From an uncultured Collinsella sp. (GTDB taxonomy: Bacteria > Actinomycetota > Coriobacteriia > Coriobacteriales > Coriobacteriaceae), in assembly GCA_902474645.1 (NCBI GenBank), contig CABRWN010000081.1, forward strand, positions 1 to 8,987: DNA of 8,987 bases, in the 5' to 3' direction. This document shows positions 1 through 5,993 of this stretch, in pieces. Made by a program: the position numbers and the translations under genes. The notes beneath the pieces were generated by a model. That model had not been told where the DNA came from. It did no database searches and was given only the letters and a program-made list of their open reading frames with translations. Position 1 is the stretch's first letter. Every line of letters begins with the position of its first letter.

Positions 1-77
1 CCACCGGCGGTGGCGCTTCCATGGAGCTCGTCGAGGGTAAGGCCCTGCCCGGAGTGGAGGCGCTTCTCGATGCCTAA
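1..77 (+). CDS. pgk: Phosphoglycerate kinase, C-terminal 24 residues (partial)
   Basis: Only the 3' end of this gene is in the window; complete codons begin at base 3 and it stops with TAA at 75-77. The visible peptide contains GGGASMELVEGK followed by LPGVEALLDA. This matches the conserved end of phosphoglycerate kinase, where the Gly-rich segment lies near the nucleotide-phosphate site. The enzyme transfers the acyl phosphate of 1,3-bisphosphoglycerate to ADP in the cytoplasm. The reading is supported by the next genes, tpiA and gpmI, which are the usual glycolytic neighbours. Its last 8 bases overlap the start of tpiA in another frame, which suggests coupled translation. The rest of the protein cannot be judged from here. 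Confidence 0.93.
   Translation, partial: TGGGASMELVEGKALPGVEALLDA
54..60 (+). promoter_or_regulatory. Ribosome binding site that fixes the tpiA start
   Basis: GTGGAGG lies inside the pgk coding region and ends 9 bases before the ATG at 70. It supports that ATG over the upstream in-frame GTG at base 10. Translation from base 10 would add 20 residues that resemble no isomerase sequence and that run through pgk codons. Confidence 0.7.
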
Positions 78-837
78 TCGCACCCTTCTTATCGCTGGTA
101 ACTGGAAGATGAACAACGACGTCGCCGAGGCTGCGAAGCTCGCCGACGAGCTGGCCCAGGCTCTGCCTGAGGTTCCGGCTGGCGTCGAGGTGCTCGTCTG
201 CCCTCCGACCATCGACATCACCACGGTTCATGACCGCATTCAGGCTGCCCCCATCGCCCTCGGTGCACAGAACGTGTACTGGGAGGCCAAGGGTGCCTTC
301 ACCGGTGAGTCCTCTTGCGACATGCTCAAGTCCGCTGGCTGCACCTACTGCATCATCGGTCACTCCGAGCGTCGCGACTACTTCCACGAGACCGACGAGG
401 ACCAGAACAAGAAGGCTAAGGCTCTCGTTGCCGCCGGCCTTGTTCCCGTCTTCTGCTGCGGCGAGTCCCTCGAGGTCCGCGAGGCTGGCACCTATGTCGA
501 GCACGTCGTGAACCAGGTCAAGGCTGGCCTTGCTGGTCTTGAGATCACCTGCCCCAAGCAGGTCGTCGTCGCCTACGAGCCCATCTGGGCCATCGGCACC
601 GGCAAGACCGCTACCGCCGAGGACGCTCAGGAGGTCTGCGGTGCTATCCGTGAGACCCTCAAGGAGATGTTCGGCGAGGAGCTCGCTAACGGCATCCGCG
701 TTCTCTATGGTGGCTCTGCCAAGCCCGGCAACATTGCCGAGCTCGTCGCCAAGCCCGACGTTGACGGCGCCCTCGTGGGCGGCGCTTCGCTCAAGGCTGC
801 TGACTTCGCCTCTATGGTCGTCAAGGCAGGCGAGTAG
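70..837 (+). CDS. tpiA: Triose-phosphate isomerase
   Basis: Cytoplasmic glycolytic enzyme interconverting dihydroxyacetone phosphate and glyceraldehyde 3-phosphate. The 255-residue product has the normal length of this TIM-barrel family. Visible active-site features are GNWKMN with Asn11 and Lys13, IIGHSERR with the electrophile His98, AYEPIWAIGTGKT with the catalytic base Glu170 and flexible loop 6 (about 171-181), YGGS at 213-216, and the phosphate-binding GALVGGASL at 233-241. The start at base 70 was chosen because the protein then begins MPNRTLLIAGNWK as usual and has a ribosome site 9 bases upstream. It overlaps pgk by 8 bp and ends 5 bp before gpmI, so the three genes are almost certainly one transcript. 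No key residue is missing. Lysine codons appear to be AAG throughout, consistent with high expression. Confidence 0.98.
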   Translation: MPNRTLLIAGNWKMNNDVAEAAKLADELAQALPEVPAGVEVLVCPPTIDITTVHDRIQAAPIALGAQNVYWEAKGAFTGESSCDMLKSAGCTYCIIGHSERRDYFHETDEDQNKKAKALVAAGLVPVFCCGESLEVREAGTYVEHVVNQVKAGLAGLEITCPKQVVVAYEPIWAIGTGKTATAEDAQEVCGAIRETLKEMFGEELANGIRVLYGGSAKPGNIAELVAKPDVDGALVGGASLKAADFASMVVKAGE

Positions 838-842
838 GACAT

Positions 843-2396
843 ATGGCACATCGTCATCTTCCTGCACTCCTGATCATCATGGATGGTTGCGGCCTTGCTC
901 CGGCCGATGGCGAGAACGCCGTCGCCGCTGCCAAGACGCCCTTCCTTGATAGCCTGTACGCTCAGTACCCGCACACCACGCTCGGCGCTTCGGGCGAGGA
1001 CGTGGGCCTTCCCGACGGCCAGATGGGCAACTCCGAGGTGGGTCACCTCAACATCGGTGCCGGCCGCATCGTGTTCCAGGAGCTTTCGCGCATCAATAAC
1101 GCCATCAAGGACGGTTCCATCGCCAAGAACGAGGTTTTCGTCAAGGCTATGGACGACGTCAAGGCTGACGGCAAGACTCTCCACCTCATGGGCCTTATGA
1201 GCCCCGGCGGTGTTCATTCTCACATTAACCACGTCGAGGCTCTGGTCAAGATGGCTGCCGAGCACGGTGTCAAGACCGTTCGCGTCCACGCCTTCATGGA
1301 TGGCCGCGACGTTGACCCGCAGTCCGGTGCCGGCTACATGAGCGAGTTCTGCGCCTTCCTGGCTAAGATCTCCGAGGAGACCGGTTGCGACGCTCGCGTC
1401 GCCACCGTTTCGGGCCGCTATTGGGCCATGGACCGCGACAACCGTTGGGAGCGCATCCAGCGTGCCTACGACGTCATGGTCAACGCGTCCGATGCCGATA
1501 CCGACCCCGTTGCCGGTATCAAGGCCTACTACGAGAAGGATCCGCGCGGCGACGAGTTCGTCGAGCCCTTCGCTGCCCACAACGAGGGTATCCACGAGGG
1601 CGACGCGGCCATCTTCTTCAACTTCCGTCCCGACCGCGCTCGTCAGATGACCCGCGTGTTCACGGACAAGGAGTTCGACGGCTTTGAGCGCGAGCAGATC
1701 AAGCTTTCGCACTTTGTGACGATGACTGAGTACGATCCGACGTTTGACGTCGAGGTCGCCTTCCCCAAGACGTTCCCCGAGAACGTCCTGGCCGACGTTA
1801 TCGCCGCCAATGGCCTGAAGCAGCTGCACACCGCCGAGACCGAGAAGTACGCCCATGTGACGTTCTTCCTCAACGGCGGCATCGAGGAGCCCAAGGAGGG
1901 CGAGGAGCGCGTGCTCGTCGCTTCCCCCAAGGTCGCTACCTACGATCTGCAGCCCGAGATGAGCGCTCCCGAGGTTACCGAGAAGCTCGTCGCCGCCATC
2001 AACGAGGATCGCGCTGATTTCTACATCGTGAACTTCGCGAACTGCGACATGGTTGGTCACACCGGTGTCTTCGACGCCGCCGTTAAGGCCGTCGAGGCTG
2101 TTGACGATGCCCTGTCCAAGGTTGTCCCGGCGATTCTCGCTAAGGGCGGCTTTGCGCTGATTACCGCCGATCACGGCAACGCCGATCACATGTTTGACGT
2201 TGCTTCCGACGGTTCCAAGCATCCGTTTACGGCTCACACCACCAACCGCGTGCCGTTCATCATCGTTGATGAGAAGGCTCAGCTCACCGGTATCGAGGAC
2301 GGTCGTCTCTCCGATATCGCCCCGACTATGCTCACCATGGCTGGTCTGGAGCCTTCCGCCGAGATGACGGGCCGTGTGCTCGCCACCGAGGCCTAA
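843..2396 (+). CDS. gpmI: 2,3-bisphosphoglycerate-independent phosphoglycerate mutase
   Basis: Converts 3-phosphoglycerate to 2-phosphoglycerate through a phosphoserine intermediate; a cytoplasmic, metal-dependent (usually Mn) member of the alkaline phosphatase superfamily. The 517-residue length fits the family (about 510). Visible landmarks are metal ligand Asp14, GNSEVGHLNIGAGR with nucleophile Ser64, GGVHSH with His125, HAFMDGRD with Arg155/Asp156, SGRYWAMDRD at 190-199, NFRPDRARQ at 260-268, AETEKYAHVTFF at 331-342, D402/H406 in DMVGHTG, D443/H444 in TADHGNAD, and His465. Two positions are unusual: Cys16 in DGCG where DGWG is common, and Cys401 in NFANCDMVGHTG where Pro is common. The catalytic set is otherwise complete. 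The start follows tpiA by 5 bp, with AGG-containing purine stretches just upstream. It ends in tandem in-frame stops, TAA then TAG, before a terminator. Confidence 0.98.
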   Translation: MAHRHLPALLIIMDGCGLAPADGENAVAAAKTPFLDSLYAQYPHTTLGASGEDVGLPDGQMGNSEVGHLNIGAGRIVFQELSRINNAIKDGSIAKNEVFVKAMDDVKADGKTLHLMGLMSPGGVHSHINHVEALVKMAAEHGVKTVRVHAFMDGRDVDPQSGAGYMSEFCAFLAKISEETGCDARVATVSGRYWAMDRDNRWERIQRAYDVMVNASDADTDPVAGIKAYYEKDPRGDEFVEPFAAHNEGIHEGDAAIFFNFRPDRARQMTRVFTDKEFDGFEREQIKLSHFVTMTEYDPTFDVEVAFPKTFPENVLADVIAANGLKQLHTAETEKYAHVTFFLNGGIEEPKEGEERVLVASPKVATYDLQPEMSAPEVTEKLVAAINEDRADFYIVNFANCDMVGHTGVFDAAVKAVEAVDDALSKVVPAILAKGGFALITADHGNADHMFDVASDGSKHPFTAHTTNRVPFIIVDEKAQLTGIEDGRLSDIAPTMLTMAGLEPSAEMTGRVLATEA

Positions 2397-2419
2397 TAGA
2401 AAACAAATACCGTTTTCTA
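2397..2419 (+). repeat. Small AT-rich inverted repeat after gpmI
   Basis: TAGAAAAC at 2397-2404 and GTTTTCTA at 2412-2419 form a perfect 8-bp stem around the 7-base loop AAATACC. It begins in the second stop codon of gpmI and lies 2 bases upstream of the main terminator hairpin. It has no T-tract of its own and is weak in GC, so it is more likely a 3'-end mRNA structure or chance than an independent terminator. Confidence 0.4.
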
Positions 2420-2421
2420 GC

Positions 2422-2455
2422 AAGGGGGTTGTCCACAATTGGACAACCCCCTTTT
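2422..2455 (+). terminator. Intrinsic terminator of the glycolytic operon
   Basis: AAGGGGGTTGTCCA (2422-2435) pairs perfectly with TGGACAACCCCCTT (2440-2453). This gives a 14-bp stem with the tetraloop CAAT, followed by TTTT (2452-2455, partly in the stem) and then GGTATTT. Stem strength and position, 25 bases after the gpmI stop, make this a clear + strand rho-independent terminator. There is no matching T-run on the minus strand side. Confidence 0.92.
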
Positions 2456-2471
2456 GGTATTTCTGCCATTT

Positions 2472-2497
2472 CTACCTCGTTCCCGAGCGGCAGGTAG
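2472..2497. repeat. Inverted repeat upstream of secG
   Basis: CTACCT (2472-2477) and AGGTAG (2492-2497) are 6-bp inverted arms separated by 14 bases. The right arm lies about where a -35 element would sit for the candidate secG -10 at 2518-2523. The arrangement would suit an operator or a divergent element, but short arms like these also arise by chance. Confidence 0.25.
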
Positions 2498-2514
2498 GGG
2501 AGAGCGGGGGATTG

Positions 2515-2523
2515 TGGTACAGT
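2515..2523 (+). promoter_or_regulatory. Candidate extended -10 promoter for secG
   Basis: TGGTACAGT fits the extended -10 pattern TGnTAnnnT. It lies 36 bases upstream of the secG start and downstream of the gpmI terminator, where a new promoter is needed. No good -35 hexamer is visible at 16-18 bases upstream, which is usual for extended -10 promoters. The same hexamer TACAGT appears upstream of oppB (4839-4844). Confidence 0.45.
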
Positions 2524-2559
2524 ACTGGAGTTTGAATTGTTCTATTAAGGAGCTTATCT

Positions 2560-2814
2560 ATGGGTCCGTTCCAGATTCTTCTGTTTGTCGTTTGGGCTAT
2601 CTCTGCCGTGGCGTTGACGATTCTCGTCCTGATGCATTCCGGTAAGGGCACCGGCGTTTCGGATATGATTGCTAGCTCGCTGTATAACTCCAGCTCTGCC
2701 ACGGGCGTTATGGAGCAGAACCTTGACCGCCTGACCGTCATCATGGCTGTCGTGTTTGCCGTGTGCGTCGTGCTGTGCATGTTCTTCTTCCCGCAGGGCA
2801 TCGTGGGCTACTAA
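2560..2814 (+). CDS. secG: Protein-export membrane protein SecG
   Basis: Small auxiliary subunit of the SecYEG translocon in the cytoplasmic membrane, which stimulates SecA-driven protein export. The 84-residue product has the standard SecG layout. A first hydrophobic helix (about residues 5-25) is followed by the conserved segment LMHSGKGTGVSDMI at 24-37, which matches the family pattern of a hydrophobic turn then Ser/Gly-Lys-Gly. A polar loop rich in Ser/Asn follows, then a second helix at about 58-77 and a short tail. The start is fixed by AAGGAG at 2547-2552, 7 bases before the ATG. It stands alone between two terminators, so it appears to be transcribed as its own unit. Location next to gap-pgk-tpi-type clusters is common in Gram-positive bacteria. 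Confidence 0.93.
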   Translation: MGPFQILLFVVWAISAVALTILVLMHSGKGTGVSDMIASSLYNSSSATGVMEQNLDRLTVIMAVVFAVCVVLCMFFFPQGIVGY

Positions 2815-2837
2815 TCACGAGCCGCATAAGTACTTGT

Positions 2838-2867
2838 AAAGGGTTCCGTAAGTGCGGGACCCTTTTT
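2838..2867 (+). terminator. Intrinsic terminator of secG
   Basis: AAAGGGTTCC (2838-2847) pairs with GGGACCCTTT (2856-2865) through 10 bp including one T-G wobble. The loop is 8 bases, reducible to 6 by one more G-C pair. The run TTTTT (2863-2867) followed by GTTT gives a good + strand rho-independent signal 23 bases after the secG stop. Confidence 0.9.
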
Positions 2868-2958
2868 GTTTACATATTTGTAACAGAGTCAAAATATCAC
2901 CACATACTGCGCCCAACTAAAGAAATTCTCGACCGTTAACCGGAATTAGCCCCAAATC

Positions 2959-3008
2959 GTGCATAAAATGCGCTACTGTATTGCAAAACGTTGGTCCGTT
3001 GTGCATAA
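2959..3008. repeat. Direct repeat GTGCATAA upstream of oppA
   Basis: GTGCATAA occurs at 2959-2966 and again at 3001-3008, 42 bp apart (about four helical turns). The second copy overlaps the candidate oppA -10 element. The first copy is part of the short inverted repeat GCAT-AAA-ATGC (2961-2971). The spacing would fit a regulator binding twice on one helix face, but two copies of an 8-mer are weak evidence. Confidence 0.3.
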
Positions 3009-3009
3009 C
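2981..3009 (+). promoter_or_regulatory. Candidate promoter of the opp operon
   Basis: TTGCAA (2981-2986) and CATAAC (3004-3009) are separated by 17 bp; each matches the vegetative consensus at 4 of 6 positions, and the -10 is preceded by TGTG. It would give a leader of roughly 90 bases before oppA. An alternative weaker pair is TTGTAA at 2878-2883 with CATACT at 2903-2908 (19-bp spacing). A promoter must exist in this gap because secG ends in a terminator. Confidence 0.45.
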
Positions 3010-3057
3010 CAGCCATAGCAGCGGGCGGCGTTTTGATGGTTCGGATCGGATTGTCTC

Positions 3058-3067
3058 GACATATGTC
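3058..3067. repeat. Palindrome in the oppA leader
   Basis: GACATATGTC is a perfect 10-bp palindrome about 40 bases before the oppA start. It lies within a region that also carries a tandem TCGGA (3041-3045, 3046-3050) and its complement TCCGA (3066-3070). It could be a protein-binding site or part of a leader hairpin; no known motif is recognised. Confidence 0.3.
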
Positions 3068-3108
3068 CGACTGAACATTTCTTTGTCCTATCTCATAAGG
3101 AGGATGGC

Positions 3109-4785
3109 ATGGCTGATTCTATGTTCCACCAGCCCGTTATGGGTCGTCGCGCCTTTGTTGGCGGCACCCTCGCTGCGAGCTCCATGGCTTTTCTTGCCGC
3201 ATGCGGCAAGAAGGGCGGCGACACTTCCGGTTCTGAGTCCGGTTTGACGCTGAACTTCTACATCAACAACCCGGTCTGCATCGACCCCTACAATGTCCAG
3301 GAGGACCAGGGCACTCAGGTCGAGTACCAGCTCTTTGACGCTCTGACCTCTTATGACGCCGAGAAGGGCGAGATCGTTCCGCTGGCTTGCGAGTCCTTTG
3401 AGGCCAACGACGACGCCACCGAGTTCACCTTCAAGATCAAGAAGGCCAAGTTCCACAACGGTGACGACGTTACCTCCAAGTCGTTCAAGCTCGGTTGGGA
3501 GCGTCTGGTCAACACCAAGTCGGCCATCGCTACCGAGTATGGCCCGTCCGAGGTTTCCTATCACCTTTCCATGGTCGAGGGCTATGACGATCTGCTTGCC
3601 GGTAACGCTACTGAGCTCAGCGGTGTTACCTGCCCCGACGATGAGACCCTCGTCGTCAAGCTGTCTTCCGCTTACGCCGACTTCCCCTTCGTCGCCTCTC
3701 ACCCGGCTCTGGCCCCGGTTCCCGAGTGCGCCGAGTCCGATGCCAAGAGCTTCTATCTTGCGCCGGTCGGTAACGGCCCGTTCATGATGGACGGCAAGTG
3801 GGAGGATGGTCAGGAGATCAACCTCAAGAAGTTCGACGATTACTATGGCGACAAGGCCAAGATCGATGGCATCCACTTCCAGGTCATCAAGGACATGGAG
3901 ACCGCTTACAAGGAGTTCCAGGCCGGTAACCTCGATGTCTGCGACGTTCCCGTTGCTCAGATCGATGCCGCCAAGAAGGATCGCGGCGTGTCCAAGGACG
4001 GCTACACCATGGGTGACGGCGAGCGCATGCTGCTCGGCTCCGAGCCTTCCACCTACTACCTGACCTGCAACAACACGGCCGAGCCGTTCAACAACGCCGA
4101 CCTGCGCAGGGGCATCTCCCTGGCCATTAACCGTGAGGCTATCTGCAAGACCATCTTCAAGGGTACCCGTACCCCCGCCGACGGCATTGTTCCTCCGGGT
4201 ATCGATGGCTACAAGGAGGGCGCATGGGAGTTCTGCGCCTACGACGTCGACAAGGCTAACGAGTACCTCGACAAGGTCGCTCCTGCCGGTGCTAACGGTG
4301 ACCGTGGCATTAACGTGACCCTTTCCTACAACCAGGACGGTGGCCACAAGGAGATCATGGAGTCCATCATCGGCGACCTCGCCAAGGTTGGTGTTACCGC
4401 TGTCTCCGATACCCCCGAGTGGTCTGCCCTGCTCGAGCAGTATCAGAACTTCAACTATCAGTTCGGTCGTCTGGGTTGGATTGCCGACTACCCGATCATG
4501 GACAACTTCCTGTATCCGCTGTTCCACTCCGACTCCCTCGGTGGCGACAACCGCTCTGGTTACAACAACCCCGAGTTCGACGCCAAGGTCGACGAGGCTC
4601 GCACCACGGTTGACGACGAAGAGCGCGTTGCTAAGATGCAGGAGGCCGACGCTATGGTCGCTGCCGACTGCCCGGTCATCCCGGTGATGTTCTACACGCA
4701 CACCATCGTCGGCTCCGATCGCATCAAGCACCTCTATGTCGATCCGCAGAAGCACGCCGAGCTGGGTACCGCTGAGCTCGCCTAA
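3109..4785 (+). CDS. oppA: Peptide ABC transporter substrate-binding lipoprotein (family 5, OppA type)
   Basis: Extracytoplasmic receptor that captures peptides and delivers them to OppBC. The 558-residue product starts with a signal carrying twin arginines (GRRAFVGG, Arg13-Arg14), a hydrophobic stretch, and the lipobox LAAC with Cys32 as the lipid-anchored residue. This points to Tat-exported, membrane-tethered protein. After a Gly/Ser/Lys linker, the family 5 solute-binding fold fills about 46-540. Landmarks are FTFKIKKAKFHNGDDVTS (106-123), NADLRRGISLAINREA (329-344) and LGWIADYP (455-462). The start at 3109 has AAGGAGG 5 bases upstream; a second in-frame ATG at 3121 is less likely. Peptide specificity cannot be read from sequence, so the symbol denotes family only; DppA-like or other family 5 ligands remain possible. 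Lysine is AAG throughout, suggesting high expression. Confidence 0.93.
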   Translation: MADSMFHQPVMGRRAFVGGTLAASSMAFLAACGKKGGDTSGSESGLTLNFYINNPVCIDPYNVQEDQGTQVEYQLFDALTSYDAEKGEIVPLACESFEANDDATEFTFKIKKAKFHNGDDVTSKSFKLGWERLVNTKSAIATEYGPSEVSYHLSMVEGYDDLLAGNATELSGVTCPDDETLVVKLSSAYADFPFVASHPALAPVPECAESDAKSFYLAPVGNGPFMMDGKWEDGQEINLKKFDDYYGDKAKIDGIHFQVIKDMETAYKEFQAGNLDVCDVPVAQIDAAKKDRGVSKDGYTMGDGERMLLGSEPSTYYLTCNNTAEPFNNADLRRGISLAINREAICKTIFKGTRTPADGIVPPGIDGYKEGAWEFCAYDVDKANEYLDKVAPAGANGDRGINVTLSYNQDGGHKEIMESIIGDLAKVGVTAVSDTPEWSALLEQYQNFNYQFGRLGWIADYPIMDNFLYPLFHSDSLGGDNRSGYNNPEFDAKVDEARTTVDDEERVAKMQEADAMVAADCPVIPVMFYTHTIVGSDRIKHLYVDPQKHAELGTAELA

Positions 4786-4814
4786 GAGTTTGCAGCTTCC
4801 GTGAGGGTCAAGTA

Positions 4815-4844
4815 TTTACGTAGACCTCATGGGAAACATACAGT
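4815..4844 (+). promoter_or_regulatory. Possible secondary promoter before oppB
   Basis: TTTACG (4815-4820) and TACAGT (4839-4844) lie 18 bp apart in the oppA-oppB gap. The -10 candidate is identical to that proposed for secG. It would let oppBCDF be transcribed without oppA. A second option is TAAACT at 4861-4866. Support is pattern only. Confidence 0.3.
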
Positions 4845-4882
4845 TCTCCCTAACCTGGGGTAAACTGGCTGATGGTAATTTT

Positions 4883-4910
4883 GGGATGCCGGTCTGGCGA
4901 TCGGCATCCC
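4883..4910 (+). other. Strong intercistronic hairpin between oppA and oppB
   Basis: GGGATGCCGGTC (4883-4894) pairs with GATCGGCATCCC (4899-4910). The result is a 12-bp stem with one G-T wobble and the tetraloop TGGC, extendable by T4882-A4911. The following bases are ATTTAGGTTAAT, so there is no proper T-tract. It is therefore best read as an attenuating or mRNA-stabilising structure behind oppA rather than a full terminator. It ends 31 bases before the oppB start. Confidence 0.7.
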
Positions 4911-4941
4911 ATTTAGGTTAATCCCTAGATAGGGGAGTGGT

Positions 4942-5979
4942 ATGGGTAAGTACATCGTTAAACGTGTGCTTCAGTTCATCCCGGTATTTTTGGGCGTTAC
5001 GCTGATTCTGTTCGCCCTTCAGAATATCGTGCCGGGAGATCCGATCAAGCTGATCGGTGGAGACAAGGCTCTGTCCCCCGAGGTGGAGCTTCAGCTTCGC
5101 GTCCGCTATCACCTGGTCCAGTCGGACGAGGACGGCAACGCGATCCTTGACGAGAACGGCGACCCCGTTCAAACGTCGCTCGTGGACCGTTACTTGTATT
5201 ACATGAACGGCCTGCTTCATGGCGATCTGGGCAATTCGTATCAGCGCAAGCTGCCGGTTACGGAAATCTTTGCCCAGAAGTATCCGTATACGGTCAAACT
5301 TGCCGCGTGCGCCATCGTGCTCGAGGCAATCATGGGTATCGGTGCGGGTATCATTTCGGCGGTAAAGCGTTATTCCTTCTGGGATATTTTGGTAACGCTC
5401 ACCACGTCGATCCTCGTTGCGGTCCCGGCCTTCTGGCTCGGTATGTTGCTGCAGCTGTTCTTTGGCGTCATCCTCAAGGACGCCACGGGCGGTGCAATCT
5501 CCATGCCGATCTCGGGTGCCGGCGGTTCCAGCTCTCAGTATCAGGATTGGATGCACTATGTGCTTCCTACCATTACGCTGGCTTCGGTTTCGACCGCTTA
5601 CGCCGCCCGCATTATGCGCTCGCAGCTGCTTGACGTCATGAACCAGGATTACATCCGTACGGCAAAGGCCAAGGGTCTCTCCAATCGCGCGATCATCATC
5701 AAGCACGCGCTTAAGAATGCACTCATCCCCGTCGTTACCTATATTGGTGTCGACTTTGGCGGCATGCTTTCGGGCGCCATCCTGACCGAGACGGTCTTTA
5801 ACTGGCCCGGTATCGGCTATGAGGTCTATCGCGCTATTAGCATGCGTGACTGGCCCATCGTTATGGGCGGCGTTACGCTCATCGTCGTCGTCGTCATGGT
5901 GATCAACCTGCTCGTCGACATTAGCTATGCATTCCTCGACCCGCGCATCCGCCTTGGCGGTCCGTCGGATAAGGCCTAA
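4942..5979 (+). CDS. oppB: Peptide ABC transporter permease, OppB/DppB type
   Basis: One of two membrane subunits forming the channel for peptide import. The 345-residue protein has the OppB layout. It opens with MGKYIVKRVLQFIPV and a first helix (about 9-30), then a long outer loop with LLHGDLGNSY (91-100) and further helices. The cytoplasmic ATPase-docking EAA loop DYIRTAKAKGLSNRA runs over about 236-263, followed by FNWPGIGYEV (286-295) and a terminal DPRIRLG. It is longer than the roughly 305-residue E. coli OppB, partly because of an acidic insertion at about 59-77 containing DEDGN and DENGD. The start has AGGGGAG 4 bases upstream. It follows oppA by 156 bp and precedes oppC by 14 bp. 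AAA lysine codons occur here but not in oppA, consistent with lower expression. Substrate choice between oligo- and dipeptides is not certain. Confidence 0.94.
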   Translation: MGKYIVKRVLQFIPVFLGVTLILFALQNIVPGDPIKLIGGDKALSPEVELQLRVRYHLVQSDEDGNAILDENGDPVQTSLVDRYLYYMNGLLHGDLGNSYQRKLPVTEIFAQKYPYTVKLAACAIVLEAIMGIGAGIISAVKRYSFWDILVTLTTSILVAVPAFWLGMLLQLFFGVILKDATGGAISMPISGAGGSSSQYQDWMHYVLPTITLASVSTAYAARIMRSQLLDVMNQDYIRTAKAKGLSNRAIIIKHALKNALIPVVTYIGVDFGGMLSGAILTETVFNWPGIGYEVYRAISMRDWPIVMGGVTLIVVVVMVINLLVDISYAFLDPRIRLGGPSDKA

Positions 5980-5993
5980 GGGAGGTACGTCTC

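Noticed and set aside
10..69. Upstream GTG extension of tpiA by 20 residues
   Set aside because: The extra residues are pgk codons read in another frame, and the ATG at 70 has a ribosome site and the standard protein start.
705..2438. Long open frame on the minus strand opposite gpmI (about 577 codons)
   Set aside because: Its codons lie exactly opposite the gpmI codons. Stops there require TTA, CTA or TCA sense codons, which this genome avoids, so the open frame is a product of codon bias. The predicted protein is repetitive Val/Leu/Gly/Asp-rich text with no recognisable domain, while gpmI is unmistakable.
2439..2645. Short frame (68 codons) starting in the terminator and overlapping secG
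   Set aside because: It begins with TTG inside the terminator hairpin and overlaps secG in another frame; secG has the proper ribosome site and family motif.
2981..3247. Possible small upstream gene (88 codons) running into oppA
   Set aside because: It begins at a TTG that overlaps the proposed -35, has no ribosome site and overlaps oppA in another frame.
3088..4755. Long open frame on the minus strand opposite oppA (about 555 codons)
   Set aside because: It is in register with oppA and explained by the same codon avoidance; no ribosome site or domain is evident.
4883..4910. Reading the oppA-oppB hairpin as a full terminator
   Set aside because: The bases after the stem are ATTTAGGTTAAT, with no U-run, and oppB follows 31 bases later as part of the same transporter.
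4918..5706. Minus-strand open frame opposite oppB (about 262 codons)
   Set aside because: It lies opposite a clear permease gene, and its polar, Arg/Asp/His-rich translation is the expected mirror of a membrane protein. No start signal was seen.
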